Below are positions 1 through 6,658 of a stretch of DNA of 6,772 nucleotides, piece by piece. Under the pieces are notes generated by a model. It was not told the DNA's origin, ran no database searches, and saw nothing but the letters and a program-made list of their open reading frames with translations. Position 1 is the stretch's first letter. The number at the start of each line of letters is the position of its first letter. Position numbers and translations under genes: made by a program. This DNA comes from Candidatus Caenarcanales bacterium (GTDB lineage: Bacteria; Cyanobacteriota; Vampirovibrionia; Caenarcaniphilales; Caenarcanaceae), in assembly GCA_947489925.1 (NCBI GenBank), contig CANLFK010000123.1, positions 1 to 6,772 on the forward strand. The letters run 5' to 3'.

Positions 1-95
1 ACTTTTAATTTATTTTAACTCTTAATTTTATTTTTTTAGAGATTTTAAAAAGAAAAACCCAATTGCTAAATGAAAAAATCAATAATAAATCAACT

Positions 96-299
96 TTAAT
101 TTAAATTTATAATAGGCTTTAAGTTTGTTATAAATTTATTTATTTCTTCTAGAGTTGTAAGGTTTTTATCATGCAGTAAGGTCTTAATCTGCTCAATTGA
201 TCCTGAACCAATATTATCTATTTTCTTAAGTTTATTTAGCGATTTAAGTAAGAAGACATTAAAAGTGTGGTAAAAAAAGAGAATGAGACAAGCACTCAC
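96..299 (-). pseudogene. Detached C-terminal piece of the tandem paralog family (remnant)
   Basis: This 67-codon frame is best read as the tail of the broken left-hand copy of the gene family, not as a gene of its own. Its last ~50 residues align with the end of the intact 222-aa paralog at 953-1621: both contain TTLEEIN, then NLKP, and end in a hydrophobic pair plus an LN terminus. The similarity begins around residue 17 (LLKSLNKL, near position 251). The first 16 residues (GTG start, MSACLILFFYHTFNVF) have no counterpart and are probably read from extra DNA. The frame is shifted by two relative to the upstream piece at 311-829. There is no ribosome binding site or promoter of its own. An alternative is that it is the only survivor of a third family member whose 5' part was deleted. 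Function is unknown. Confidence 0.6.
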
Positions 300-355
300 T
301 CAATGAAATATTAAATTCCATCGGCATAAAATACCATATTTCTTTTGTTTAGGTA
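252..355. other. About 104 extra bases splitting the left-hand paralog
   Basis: In the intact paralog the residues DIDK are followed directly by LLTEL. In the left copy DIDK ends at position 356, and the matching continuation (LLKSLN) resumes only at about position 251 in another frame. The bases between, about 104 and so not a multiple of three, have no match in the intact copy. They carry the stop codon that ends the upstream piece (311-313). No terminal inverted repeats, flanking target duplication or attC-like structure were seen, so the origin (small insertion, or fusion of two different family members by deletion) is open. The edges are estimated from protein alignment by eye and may be off by several bases. 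Confidence 0.5.
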
Positions 356-829
356 CTTATCTATGTCAAATTCTGATTCCCCTGACTCAAAATGAATTCG
401 CCGAATAAAATATAATAAACTTGGCAAATCTGGACAAGCTACCGCAGAAAGTCGGTTCTTTAGCTGAAGCTGAGAGGAAGGGAGAAAAGGGGAGTTTTCA
501 ATCTCAAAGTGTTCAAAAACAATAGCAATAGCCAAGCTTTCAGGATAAGAACCTTCGCTTATTAAAGCTTTCATTAATTGATAAGTATTAGTTATTTTAT
601 CAAGACTTTGAGGCCATTTAATATTTAAAGATTGAATAAATCCCATTCTTGTGGAGCTAAGCTTGTATGTAATTGTTTGGGGTAACTTATAACTATAACT
701 CATTTGCGAAGCGATTTGTTTCTCCTCTTGAGTTAAAGGAATCCCTTCGTATTGTTGAAGAGGGACAGAAGCATTTATCTTTGAAAATACAGTACTGTGT
801 TGTAAATGATATTTTATAGTTGCAATCAT
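311..829 (-). CDS. Unrecognised protein, truncated tandem paralog (172 aa)
   Basis: This is the body of the left-hand copy of an unrecognised family; no function is assigned. From about residue 70 it resembles the paralog at 953-1621: a W-P pair followed by DKIT, a stretch rich in Leu and Ala, then LKNRLSAVACPDLPSLLYF and the DIDK segment. DNA 357-463 matches 1104-1210 at about 88% by eye. The first ~70 residues are quite different, sharing only a loose MxxxIxYxLQ start and a GIPL motif. No signal peptide or membrane segment is visible, so it is probably cytoplasmic. After DIDK the frame runs into about 15 unrelated residues and stops, while the expected C-terminal ~50 residues are encoded further on in another frame (96-299). 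It is therefore probably a decaying or altered copy, although a shortened protein could still be made. The ATG at 827-829 lies about 45 nt after the expected transcription start of the repeat-borne promoter. Confidence 0.6.
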   Translation of the reverse strand: MIATIKYHLQHSTVFSKINASVPLQQYEGIPLTQEEKQIASQMSYSYKLPQTITYKLSSTRMGFIQSLNIKWPQSLDKITNTYQLMKALISEGSYPESLAIAIVFEHFEIENSPFLPSSQLQLKNRLSAVACPDLPSLLYFIRRIHFESGESEFDIDKYLNKRNMVFYADGI

Positions 830-854
830 AATAAAAATGTGAATGTTTAATTGC

Positions 855-964
855 TTTATTCAAGCTAAAATATGCACCATATTCTATAAAGAGAATTGAT
901 ACTTGTCAAGACTTGCATTTAAGGTTAATTAAGTTATTTAAATAAATGAATTTTAGTTTAAGTC
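855..964. repeat. 110-bp direct repeat, copy 1
   Basis: This matches 1654-1763 without gaps, with 7 differences by eye (about 94% identity), all in the middle and right-hand part. Weaker similarity continues leftward to about 844 (shared tgtttaa, with a short length difference). The copy contains the minus-strand promoter of the 311-829 gene. On its right it includes the stop and last codons of the 953-1621 gene. The spacing between copies is 799 bp, the length of one gene-plus-promoter unit. Copy 1 also holds an AT-only palindrome, TTATTTAAATAA at 934-945, which is broken by two changes in copy 2. Confidence 0.9.
881..909 (-). promoter_or_regulatory. Sigma70-type promoter of the left-hand paralog
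   Basis: Read on the minus strand, a perfect -35 box TTGACA (904-909) is followed after exactly 17 bp (887-903) by the -10 box TAGAAT (881-886), 5 of 6 to consensus. Transcription would start near 874, giving a leader of about 45 nt before the ATG at 829. Both boxes and the spacing are kept in the second repeat copy, while several nearby bases differ, which suggests the element is under selection. The -35 box lies in the near-palindrome CTTGTCAAG. Confidence 0.7.
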
Positions 965-1621
965 TACAAGAGGCTTTAAATTTTTAAAAAAGTCATTTAT
1001 TTCTTCAAGAGTTGTAAGTTTCCTCTCTTCCAAAAAAATCTTGATTAAACGAGCAAATGATGGACCAGCACACTTTATTTTGTCTGTCAGTTCGGTGAGT
1101 AATTTATCTATGTCAAATTCTGATTTACCTGACTCTAAGTGAATTTGCTTAATAAAATATAATAAACTTGGCAGATCAGGACAAGCTACCTGAGAAAGCC
1201 TGTTCTTTAGAGAATTAATAAGAGGGAATTGTTCATTAGAAAAGCATTTAGCCTTAGCAATATCTTGAGCCAATTTCTTTGGATAATCATTTTTTATTAA
1301 ACCATCCATCAATTCACGAGCAGTAGTTATGTCTTTAAAATTTGCTGGCCATACAATCTCAGAGGAAGGCAAAGTTGAATTACCATTCCCATCCCAGTAA
1401 TTAAATTTTGCAGGTAAATTCTTTAACTTAATTGATTCAATAGGTAATCTTGAGATGGGATTTGGTCGTGAAAGACCATAACTGGGAGTAACAAGAACCT
1501 TATAAGTAGAACCATCTCCATCTGTTGTTATTTGCGCCGAAAGATGATCAGCACCTGTTGATGTTCTTGTCTTCTGTAAGGGAATTCCCTTTTGTTGTAA
1601 ATACTGGATAGGTGTTACCAT
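953..1621 (-). CDS. Unrecognised protein, intact tandem paralog (222 aa)
   Basis: This is the intact member of the family; I do not recognise it and assign no function. The N-terminal ~90 residues (rich in Thr, Ser, Gly and Pro, including GDGST and WDGNGNS) look polar and partly disordered and do not match the left copy. From about residue 90 (WPANFKDITTA) the similarity to the 311-829 protein begins. It is strongest over LKNRLSQVACPDLPSLLYF, the HLESGKSEFDIDK segment and the final TTLEEIN...NLKP...DLN. Two conserved features are a Cys-Pro pair and an acidic/His stretch, but no catalytic motif is evident. There is no signal peptide or transmembrane helix. The ATG at 1619-1621 is chosen because it follows the repeat-borne promoter by about 50 nt and the loose N-terminal match to the paralog starts there. 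No Shine-Dalgarno is seen. Codon use is more balanced than in the T-rich plus-strand genes, hinting at acquisition. Confidence 0.75.
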   Translation of the reverse strand: MVTPIQYLQQKGIPLQKTRTSTGADHLSAQITTDGDGSTYKVLVTPSYGLSRPNPISRLPIESIKLKNLPAKFNYWDGNGNSTLPSSEIVWPANFKDITTARELMDGLIKNDYPKKLAQDIAKAKCFSNEQFPLINSLKNRLSQVACPDLPSLLYFIKQIHLESGKSEFDIDKLLTELTDKIKCAGPSFARLIKIFLEERKLTTLEEINDFFKNLKPLVDLN

Positions 1622-1653
1622 AATATACTGAAAAAGTAGGTGTTTAAATTATT

Positions 1654-1763
1654 TTTATTCAAGCTAAAATATGCACCATATTCTATAAAGAGAATTAATA
1701 TTTGTCAAGACTTATATTTAAGGTTAATTGAGTTATCAAAATAAATGAATTTTAGTTTAAGTC
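1654..1763. repeat. 110-bp direct repeat, copy 2
   Basis: This is the partner of 855-964 (about 94% identical, ungapped). It lies between the divergent 953-1621 gene and the ligase-like gene, and includes the first 19 bases of the latter (1745-1763). It carries the minus-strand promoter for 953-1621. Any plus-strand promoter for the ligase gene must also lie here; the central TTGTCAA reads as a -35-like box both ways. On the plus strand TTGTCA (1702-1707) has only a poor -10 candidate, TAATTG at 1725-1730, so that assignment is tentative. Confidence 0.9.
1680..1708 (-). promoter_or_regulatory. Sigma70-type promoter of the intact paralog
   Basis: On the minus strand TTGACA (1703-1708), a 17-bp spacer (1686-1702) and TAGAAT (1680-1685) form a near-consensus promoter. 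Transcription would begin about 1673, some 50 nt before the ATG at 1621. It is the same element as at 881-909. Confidence 0.7.
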
Positions 1764-2974
1764 AGCTTTGGGAGAGAGCAGTAAATAATAAACAAAAGTA
1801 TATAAATAATTGTATTTTTATTTGTACTTTACTTCTTGTTAGTAGTTTATTTATATCTAGTACTTTATCAAGTATATTTTTTATTTTATTTTTAATTACT
1901 TGCTTGGTTGGATTTTTAGTTAATAAGTATCAAGTCAATTCGCAAACACTTAATTGCTTGATTATAAGCCAGATTTTATTTACTATAATTTTATATTTTG
2001 TACACGGGCAATATTTAGATTCATCTGTTTTTAATTTAGTAAAAATGATACTAAAAAGATATTTACCATTTTATTTTTTTGGTTTAGCTTTTCAGGTACA
2101 AAGTGATAAACAAAAACAAATTATTTTAAATGTAATTATCGGTACTGGAGCTTTCATTGGTTTAATAATTATTTTGCAAAATTTTGGTTTATTCTTGCGT
2201 GGAAATATTGGGCCTTCGGGTTTACATTCTCAACCTTTTACGACTGGTGAGCTTTTATTAATGGGCTTTTTTATTAATTTATACAAAATTTTTGAATTAA
2301 AAACACTAAAAGAAATAAGTAATAAAGAAAAAATAATAAATTATATAGGTTTAGCTTTGCAGTTTATAGGTTTAATTTTGCTTAGTCAGCGGGCTTTGTG
2401 GCTTGGTTTAATGGCTGGTTTATTTGTTTATTTTGTTTTGAATTTCAAAAAGTTAAACTTAAAATTGGTACTTTATACTACTATTTCGGTTTTATTATTA
2501 GGAATTATTGCTTATAAATATTCACCAAAGTTTCAAAGTAAATTAAGTAGTTTTACGCATTTAAAACAAGATAAAGTTGGCTTTGGTTGCCGAATGGAAG
2601 TCTGGAAATTAAATTGGCAAAAATTCAAAGAAAACCCCATTTTTGGAACTGCTGAACCAATTATTTACCAATGTAATCAGGATAAATTAGGACATGCTCA
2701 TAATATAATTTTACAAAAACTAGTAACTCAAGGTTTAATTGGCGGAATTTTATTTATTATTTTTTATGGTTTATTAATTTTCCAGACATTTAAATACGAA
2801 ACAAAAATAGCTTTAGTCGCCGTTTTAATAGCTTTATTGATAGAAGGTTTATTTGAAAATTGGATTGAAGATAGTGAAGTAATTTTATTCTTTTATTATT
2901 TAGTTAATTTGTGTTTAATTAATAAAAAGCTTAAACCAAATGTAATTCAGCTAAATTCAGTTGATTTGAGTTAA
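1745..2974 (+). CDS. O-antigen ligase / polymerase-like membrane protein (Wzy_C family)
   Basis: This 409-aa polytopic inner-membrane protein resembles the O-antigen ligase (WaaL), Wzy and PglL-like group, which transfer or polymerise undecaprenyl-linked glycans on the outer face of the membrane. About ten hydrophobic segments are visible, the first pair around residues 23-60 and the last around 355-392. Diagnostic marks are SQRALWLG at 214-221 (the conserved Arg/Trp-Leu-Gly of Wzy_C), the loop GCRMEVW at 281-287 followed by F...NPIFGT to 302, and HAHN at 317-320 leading to GLIGG (330-334). The last matches the extracytoplasmic histidine region of WaaL. The length is normal for the family. 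The ATG at 1745 is chosen because no other in-frame start precedes the first helix. That start lies in the 110-bp repeat, and no clear ribosome binding site precedes it. murJ follows after 39 bp, probably in the same transcript. Sequence alone cannot separate ligase from polymerase. Confidence 0.8.
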   Translation: MNFSLSQLWERAVNNKQKYINNCIFICTLLLVSSLFISSTLSSIFFILFLITCLVGFLVNKYQVNSQTLNCLIISQILFTIILYFVHGQYLDSSVFNLVKMILKRYLPFYFFGLAFQVQSDKQKQIILNVIIGTGAFIGLIIILQNFGLFLRGNIGPSGLHSQPFTTGELLLMGFFINLYKIFELKTLKEISNKEKIINYIGLALQFIGLILLSQRALWLGLMAGLFVYFVLNFKKLNLKLVLYTTISVLLLGIIAYKYSPKFQSKLSSFTHLKQDKVGFGCRMEVWKLNWQKFKENPIFGTAEPIIYQCNQDKLGHAHNIILQKLVTQGLIGGILFIIFYGLLIFQTFKYETKIALVAVLIALLIEGLFENWIEDSEVILFFYYLVNLCLINKKLKPNVIQLNSVDLS

Positions 2975-3013
2975 TCTGTGATTTGTAAAAATTTTAATTA
3001 AAAAATAAATATT

Positions 3014-4546
3014 GTGAATTGGTGGAAAAATATATTTAAAGTTGGCTTATTAATGGGCTTAAGCAAAGTTATTGGTTTTGCTCGGGATTTATTAATTGCC
3101 GCTTTTTTTGGTACTTCTAAGTTAGCGGATGCTTTTAATTTTGCTTATTTGTTTACTGGTAATATTTTTATTTTGCTAGGCGGTGTTAATGGGCCTTTTC
3201 ATTCGGCTTTCATTGCTAGTTTGCCAACCGAAAGTGAAAATAATAAAGAAAAGCAAAATCAAGTTTTTACGCAAAGTATTTTAATTAGTTTATTGGCTTT
3301 TTTAATTTTAAGTATATTTTTTACTTGGTGTTCAGCGTGGTATTTGCCATTAATTTTGGGACAACAAAAAAGTCTAATTTTAGAAACTACTAAGCAAATT
3401 CAATTAATGTTTCCAGTTTTTATTTTGTCAGGAGCAATTGGTATTTTGTTTGGGGCTAGTGCTTCTAAGCAAGATTATTTTTGGCCGAGTATTAGTCCTT
3501 TAATTAATAGTTTTTGTTTAATATTTATTTTATTAGTTTTTTATAAGCAATTAAGTGTTTTAAGTTTAGGTTTAGGTTATTCATTAGGAGCGGTGGCTCA
3601 GTTTTTTATACAATTTTATCATTGCCAAAAGGTTGGTTTTAAATTAGTAAAAATTAAACTTAATGAAAACTGGCTTGAAATAAAAAAGTTTATTTTTATA
3701 TTATTACCAGCTTTATTAAGTAGTAGTATTGGAAGCCTAAATGTTTATATTGATAGTTTTTTCTGTGCCAATTTGCCCGAAGGAAGCTGGACTGCAATTT
3801 TGATGGCTAATCGTTTAATTCAATTACCTTTTGGAATTTTAGTTGGTTCGGCATTGCTTTCTTTTTTGCCCAGAGCGACAAGTTTAAAAAATAATATAAA
3901 TGATTTTACGCAAAATTTAAGCCAAGAAATCATTAATTTATTCCGTTTATTAATTCCAGCTAGTATTTTAACTTTGGTTTTAGCTAAACCTTTAATTCAA
4001 ATTCTCTTTCAGAGAGGCAGTTTTGATTATAATTCAACTAATTTGGTTAATTTGGCTTTAATTGGTTTAAGTTTTAGTTTAATTAGTGCTTTGCCACGGG
4101 AAATTTATACTAGGGCTTTTTATGCTTTGGGAGATAGTAAATGGCCATTTTATATTAGTTTATTATCTTTAATTTGGAATGCTTTATTTGATTATTTATT
4201 AGTACAAAAATTTCAGGTTTTGGGTATTGCCTTAAGTACTACTTTAACGGCTTTTATTAATTCACTTTTACTGGCAATTTGTTTGTATAAGCAATTTAAA
4301 ATTAATATTTTTTCGGGTAGTTTTATACTTAAAATATTATGGCTTTGCTTGATTGGAAGCTTAACTTATTTGGTTTGTAATTTTGTTTTTGATTATCTCG
4401 AAAATGTAAGCTTGTTAAATAATTTACCAAAAATCAATTGGTTAAATCTTAAATCTTTAGCGGAAATTATTATTTGTGGAATTACAACTTTAATTGTTTA
4501 TTTTGGTCTTTTATTTGCTGGACAGAAAATCCGAAAGTTTAATTAG
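3014..4546 (+). CDS. murJ: MurJ/MviN lipid II flippase
   Basis: This 510-aa protein of the MOP exporter superfamily flips lipid II across the cytoplasmic membrane for peptidoglycan synthesis. About fourteen transmembrane segments are visible, the usual MurJ number, and the length is typical. Recognisable stretches are GFARD at 21-25 (conserved first-helix Arg), ADAFNFA at 38-44, GGVNGPFHSAFI at 56-67, MANRLIQLPFG at 264-274 (Arg267 matching the functional central-cavity arginine region), FQRGSFD at 332-338 and TRAFYALGDSKWP at 366-378. The start is GTG at 3014, which gives the expected short N-terminus before GFARD; no strong Shine-Dalgarno is present. It sits 39 bp behind the ligase-like gene in the same direction. 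Codons 416-453 are repeated almost exactly at 6659-6772. The upstream copy is complete and ends in TAG, so it is presumably the working gene. Confidence 0.93.
   Translation: MNWWKNIFKVGLLMGLSKVIGFARDLLIAAFFGTSKLADAFNFAYLFTGNIFILLGGVNGPFHSAFIASLPTESENNKEKQNQVFTQSILISLLAFLILSIFFTWCSAWYLPLILGQQKSLILETTKQIQLMFPVFILSGAIGILFGASASKQDYFWPSISPLINSFCLIFILLVFYKQLSVLSLGLGYSLGAVAQFFIQFYHCQKVGFKLVKIKLNENWLEIKKFIFILLPALLSSSIGSLNVYIDSFFCANLPEGSWTAILMANRLIQLPFGILVGSALLSFLPRATSLKNNINDFTQNLSQEIINLFRLLIPASILTLVLAKPLIQILFQRGSFDYNSTNLVNLALIGLSFSLISALPREIYTRAFYALGDSKWPFYISLLSLIWNALFDYLLVQKFQVLGIALSTTLTAFINSLLLAICLYKQFKINIFSGSFILKILWLCLIGSLTYLVCNFVFDYLENVSLLNNLPKINWLNLKSLAEIIICGITTLIVYFGLLFAGQKIRKFN
4274..4372 (+). 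repeat. 99-bp exact repeat inside murJ, copy 1
   Basis: This is identical base for base to 6674-6772, exactly 2,400 bp downstream. Just to its left the two sequences differ at three of the next 13 bases (CTT to ATT, CTG to TTA), then lose similarity. Copy 2 runs to the end of the window, so the true length of the match is unknown. Confidence 0.97.
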
Positions 4547-4648
4547 TGAATATAGTGAATTAAAAATTTGTCCAAAAAAGATTTATGAAACATTAATTGT
4601 ATTTTAAAGTCAAATTACTTAAGAAAAAGTGTGGAATAATTCGTATTA

Positions 4649-6073
4649 ATGATAACGATTAAATTAAAAAATGCTGGCTTGCTGGAAAACGCTGAATTTG
4701 ATATTGGCGGACTTACTGTTATGGCTGGGCTTAATAATACTGGCAAAACTTTTATTTCAAAAACAATTTTTTCTCTCATTAAAACAGTTAAAGACTCAGA
4801 GCAATATTTAAGAGAATCGAAAGAAGAAGAATTTGAAAGTTTGATCAGTCGTACGGAAAGGCTTAGTCGTATGTTTGGTTATTCTTCTTTAGCTCAAGAA
4901 TTATGGGAAAAATTGAGAGAAGAAAGGTTTGAGATTAGAAGAAATTTGAAAAATGAGAAAGATAATTCCCAACAAATTCTCCTAGTTGAAGAAGAACTCT
5001 ATTCAGAGGAACATTATTTAAGCAAATTAATAAAAATCTTAAAAGAAATATGCGAAATACATTTTAGTCAAGTCTTGCCAGAGCATAAAGAGAGATTTTC
5101 CCAACAATTAATTAGCATAGAGAAATTCGAGAAAGGCTTGCAAGAAAATGACTCAATTGAAAATTACAGAAAATGTTTTAATAATTTTATTAGTACAAAT
5201 TTTAAGAGACAGTTTAATAATTTATTTTCAGATAAAGCCAGCATCATAGAAGTAATTGATGAAAACAAAGAAGAAATATTAAGTTTGTCAGTTGAGAATA
5301 ATAAAACTAATAATATAAAAATCAATCAAGATTTAAGTTTTCCAATCAAAGAAATTAACTTTTTATTTTCACCAATTATTTTACAGTTTTTTAAATTTGT
5401 TTCCTTGACAAGTAGCCGTAGATATTTAGGTTTAAGTTCTCCAGGAGCTTCCTACAAAAAAGAATATGAGATAAGTAAATCTTTAGGTGCAATTAATGCT
5501 GATCTTTTAAGCAAATTGACTTTAAGTGCTGCAGAAACTTATTCTCCAGAAGGCAAATTATCAATCATTCAAGAAAGAATTAGAGCTTTAATTGGTGGTT
5601 ATTTAGAATATGATGATGGCGAAAAAGACTTTGTTTATAGATTTGAAAAAGACGGAAAAGAAGTCTCAGTACCAGTGTCTAATACGGCCGAAGGTATAAA
5701 AGCTTTTGGGGTTTTACAATTATTATTAGGCGTTGAGGGCTTAATTGATACTAATTCTTTGCTTTTATTTGATGAGCCAGAAGTACACCTGCACCCAGAA
5801 TGGCAAGTTGAATTGGCTAAAATTTTAGTTAAAATGGCTGAAATGAATATTCCAATTTTTATTAGCTCTCATAGCCCTTATATGCTGGAAGCTATTTTTA
5901 AATATTCCAAAGAGTCTACACTTTTACAGGATAAACTAAGAATTTATTATCTTGAAAAAAATACTGATAACAATAATAGTACTTTGAAAGATTTTACAAA
6001 GGAAGATACTTTTCCGCTTTTTGAAAAAATGTCTGATGCAATGAGCAGTTTAATTAAGGATATTGACGATTAA
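4649..6073 (+). CDS. AAA_15/AAA_21-type ATPase, putative defence module ATPase
   Basis: This 474-aa soluble ATPase has the ABC/SMC-like fold used by OLD-family and many phage-defence ATPases. The N-terminus (ITIKLKNAGLLENAEFDIGG) leads to Walker A GLNNTGKT at 27-34. A long charged, helical and probably coiled-coil insertion follows (about 45-230). Then come SSRRYL at 255-260, a signature-like SNTAEGIKAFG at 344-354, Walker B LLLFDEPEVHLHP at 371-383 (Asp375, Glu376) and the switch histidine in SSHSP at 406-410. All key ATPase residues are present. No TOPRIM or other effector domain follows, so it is not a full OLD nuclease and probably acts through a partner, the 187-aa protein starting 9 bp downstream. 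The 102-bp gap after murJ suggests its own promoter. A weak AATAAT at 4635-4640 sits so close to the ATG that a leaderless message is possible. Codons are less T-rich than in murJ, fitting a transferred cassette. Confidence 0.85.
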   Translation: MITIKLKNAGLLENAEFDIGGLTVMAGLNNTGKTFISKTIFSLIKTVKDSEQYLRESKEEEFESLISRTERLSRMFGYSSLAQELWEKLREERFEIRRNLKNEKDNSQQILLVEEELYSEEHYLSKLIKILKEICEIHFSQVLPEHKERFSQQLISIEKFEKGLQENDSIENYRKCFNNFISTNFKRQFNNLFSDKASIIEVIDENKEEILSLSVENNKTNNIKINQDLSFPIKEINFLFSPIILQFFKFVSLTSSRRYLGLSSPGASYKKEYEISKSLGAINADLLSKLTLSAAETYSPEGKLSIIQERIRALIGGYLEYDDGEKDFVYRFEKDGKEVSVPVSNTAEGIKAFGVLQLLLGVEGLIDTNSLLLFDEPEVHLHPEWQVELAKILVKMAEMNIPIFISSHSPYMLEAIFKYSKESTLLQDKLRIYYLEKNTDNNNSTLKDFTKEDTFPLFEKMSDAMSSLIKDIDD

Positions 6074-6082
6074 AAAGAATAA

Positions 6083-6646
6083 ATGAACGAGTATTATCAA
6101 GAACAAACCGATTACATTTCCCAATTAAAGCTTTGTAAACTTATTGATGAAAAAGAGCTAAAAAAGGAAATGAATTTATCTAATGTGAAACTTTATAATT
6201 TTGATAATATAAAAGATACTGTTTTAAAAAACACGCAAGAATTTTTGGCTCGTAGAGAAGATATTAAACATATTAAATCAGTTGATGCTTTTTGGTATGA
6301 TGATTTAGGAAAGACAATTTATTTGATTGAAGCAAGTGAAGATCATACAAAACAAGAATTTACAGAAAAGTTAAAATGTAGCCTATTTATATTATGCTTT
6401 TTAACTGGCTTAACTGATTTTAATTTACGAAAAATAAAAAATATTGAATATTACTTTTATTCTCCTAAAAAGAAAGATAAATTTGCAGGCTTAGTCAAAA
6501 ATAAAGATAACAAAAGTAATCCTCACGGAGATATTGAGAGCTTAAAAAAACAAATAAAAGATTTTTTTCAAATTGACAGCTATATCAATATTTTATCTAC
6601 AAACTTTGATGCCTTACAAGACAAATTAATAAAGCTTCAAAATTAA
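6083..6646 (+). CDS. Unknown small partner of the ATPase, possible degenerate nuclease (187 aa)
   Basis: I do not recognise the family. The protein is soluble and highly charged, with no signal peptide or membrane helix. The N-terminal ~65 residues look helical. The centre, SVDAFWYDD (66-74) then TIYLIEASEDHTKQEF (78-93), has the strand-turn-strand layout of a PD-(D/E)xK nuclease core, with Asp68 or Asp74 and Glu83. The usual lysine two places after the glutamate is Ser85, however, so activity is uncertain. A hydrophobic helix (LFILCFLTGL, 101-110) and a Lys-rich, possibly nucleic-acid-binding stretch (128-145) follow. It starts at ATG 6083, 9 bp after the ATPase stop, in the same direction, so the two are almost certainly translated from one message and probably work together. 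It is not obviously the DUF4435 protein of PARIS, PtuB (no HNH motif), or RloB. An effector or toxin role is inference from position only. Confidence 0.65.
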   Translation: MNEYYQEQTDYISQLKLCKLIDEKELKKEMNLSNVKLYNFDNIKDTVLKNTQEFLARREDIKHIKSVDAFWYDDLGKTIYLIEASEDHTKQEFTEKLKCSLFILCFLTGLTDFNLRKIKNIEYYFYSPKKKDKFAGLVKNKDNKSNPHGDIESLKKQIKDFFQIDSYINILSTNFDALQDKLIKLQN

Positions 6647-6658
6647 AAAGAACGGCAT

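Noticed and set aside
260..270. Shared aaaagtgtgg near 260 and near 4623 as a possible regulatory or insertion site
   Set aside because: Ten bases in an AT-rich window can recur by chance, and the flanks do not match.
96..299. An independent small membrane protein starting at GTG 299
   Set aside because: The hydrophobic first 16 residues come from the extra DNA, and the rest aligns with the C-terminus of the intact paralog, so a remnant is the simpler reading.
855..964. The repeats as integron attC sites around gene cassettes
   Set aside because: No GTTRRRY/RYYYAAC core pair or imperfect inverted-repeat structure was found, and no integrase is present. The repeats are explained better as duplicated promoter and flanking DNA.
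855..1763. CRISPR array
   Set aside because: There are only two repeats, 110 bp long and about 800 bp apart, with genes between them and no cas genes.
4547..4648. A rho-independent terminator between murJ and the ATPase
   Set aside because: No stable GC-containing hairpin with a T-tract was found; the gap is AT-rich and unstructured by eye.
4649..6073. OLD-family nuclease, Gabija GajA, or a transport ABC ATPase
   Set aside because: No TOPRIM domain follows the ATPase region, and no UvrD-like helicase or membrane permease is adjacent.
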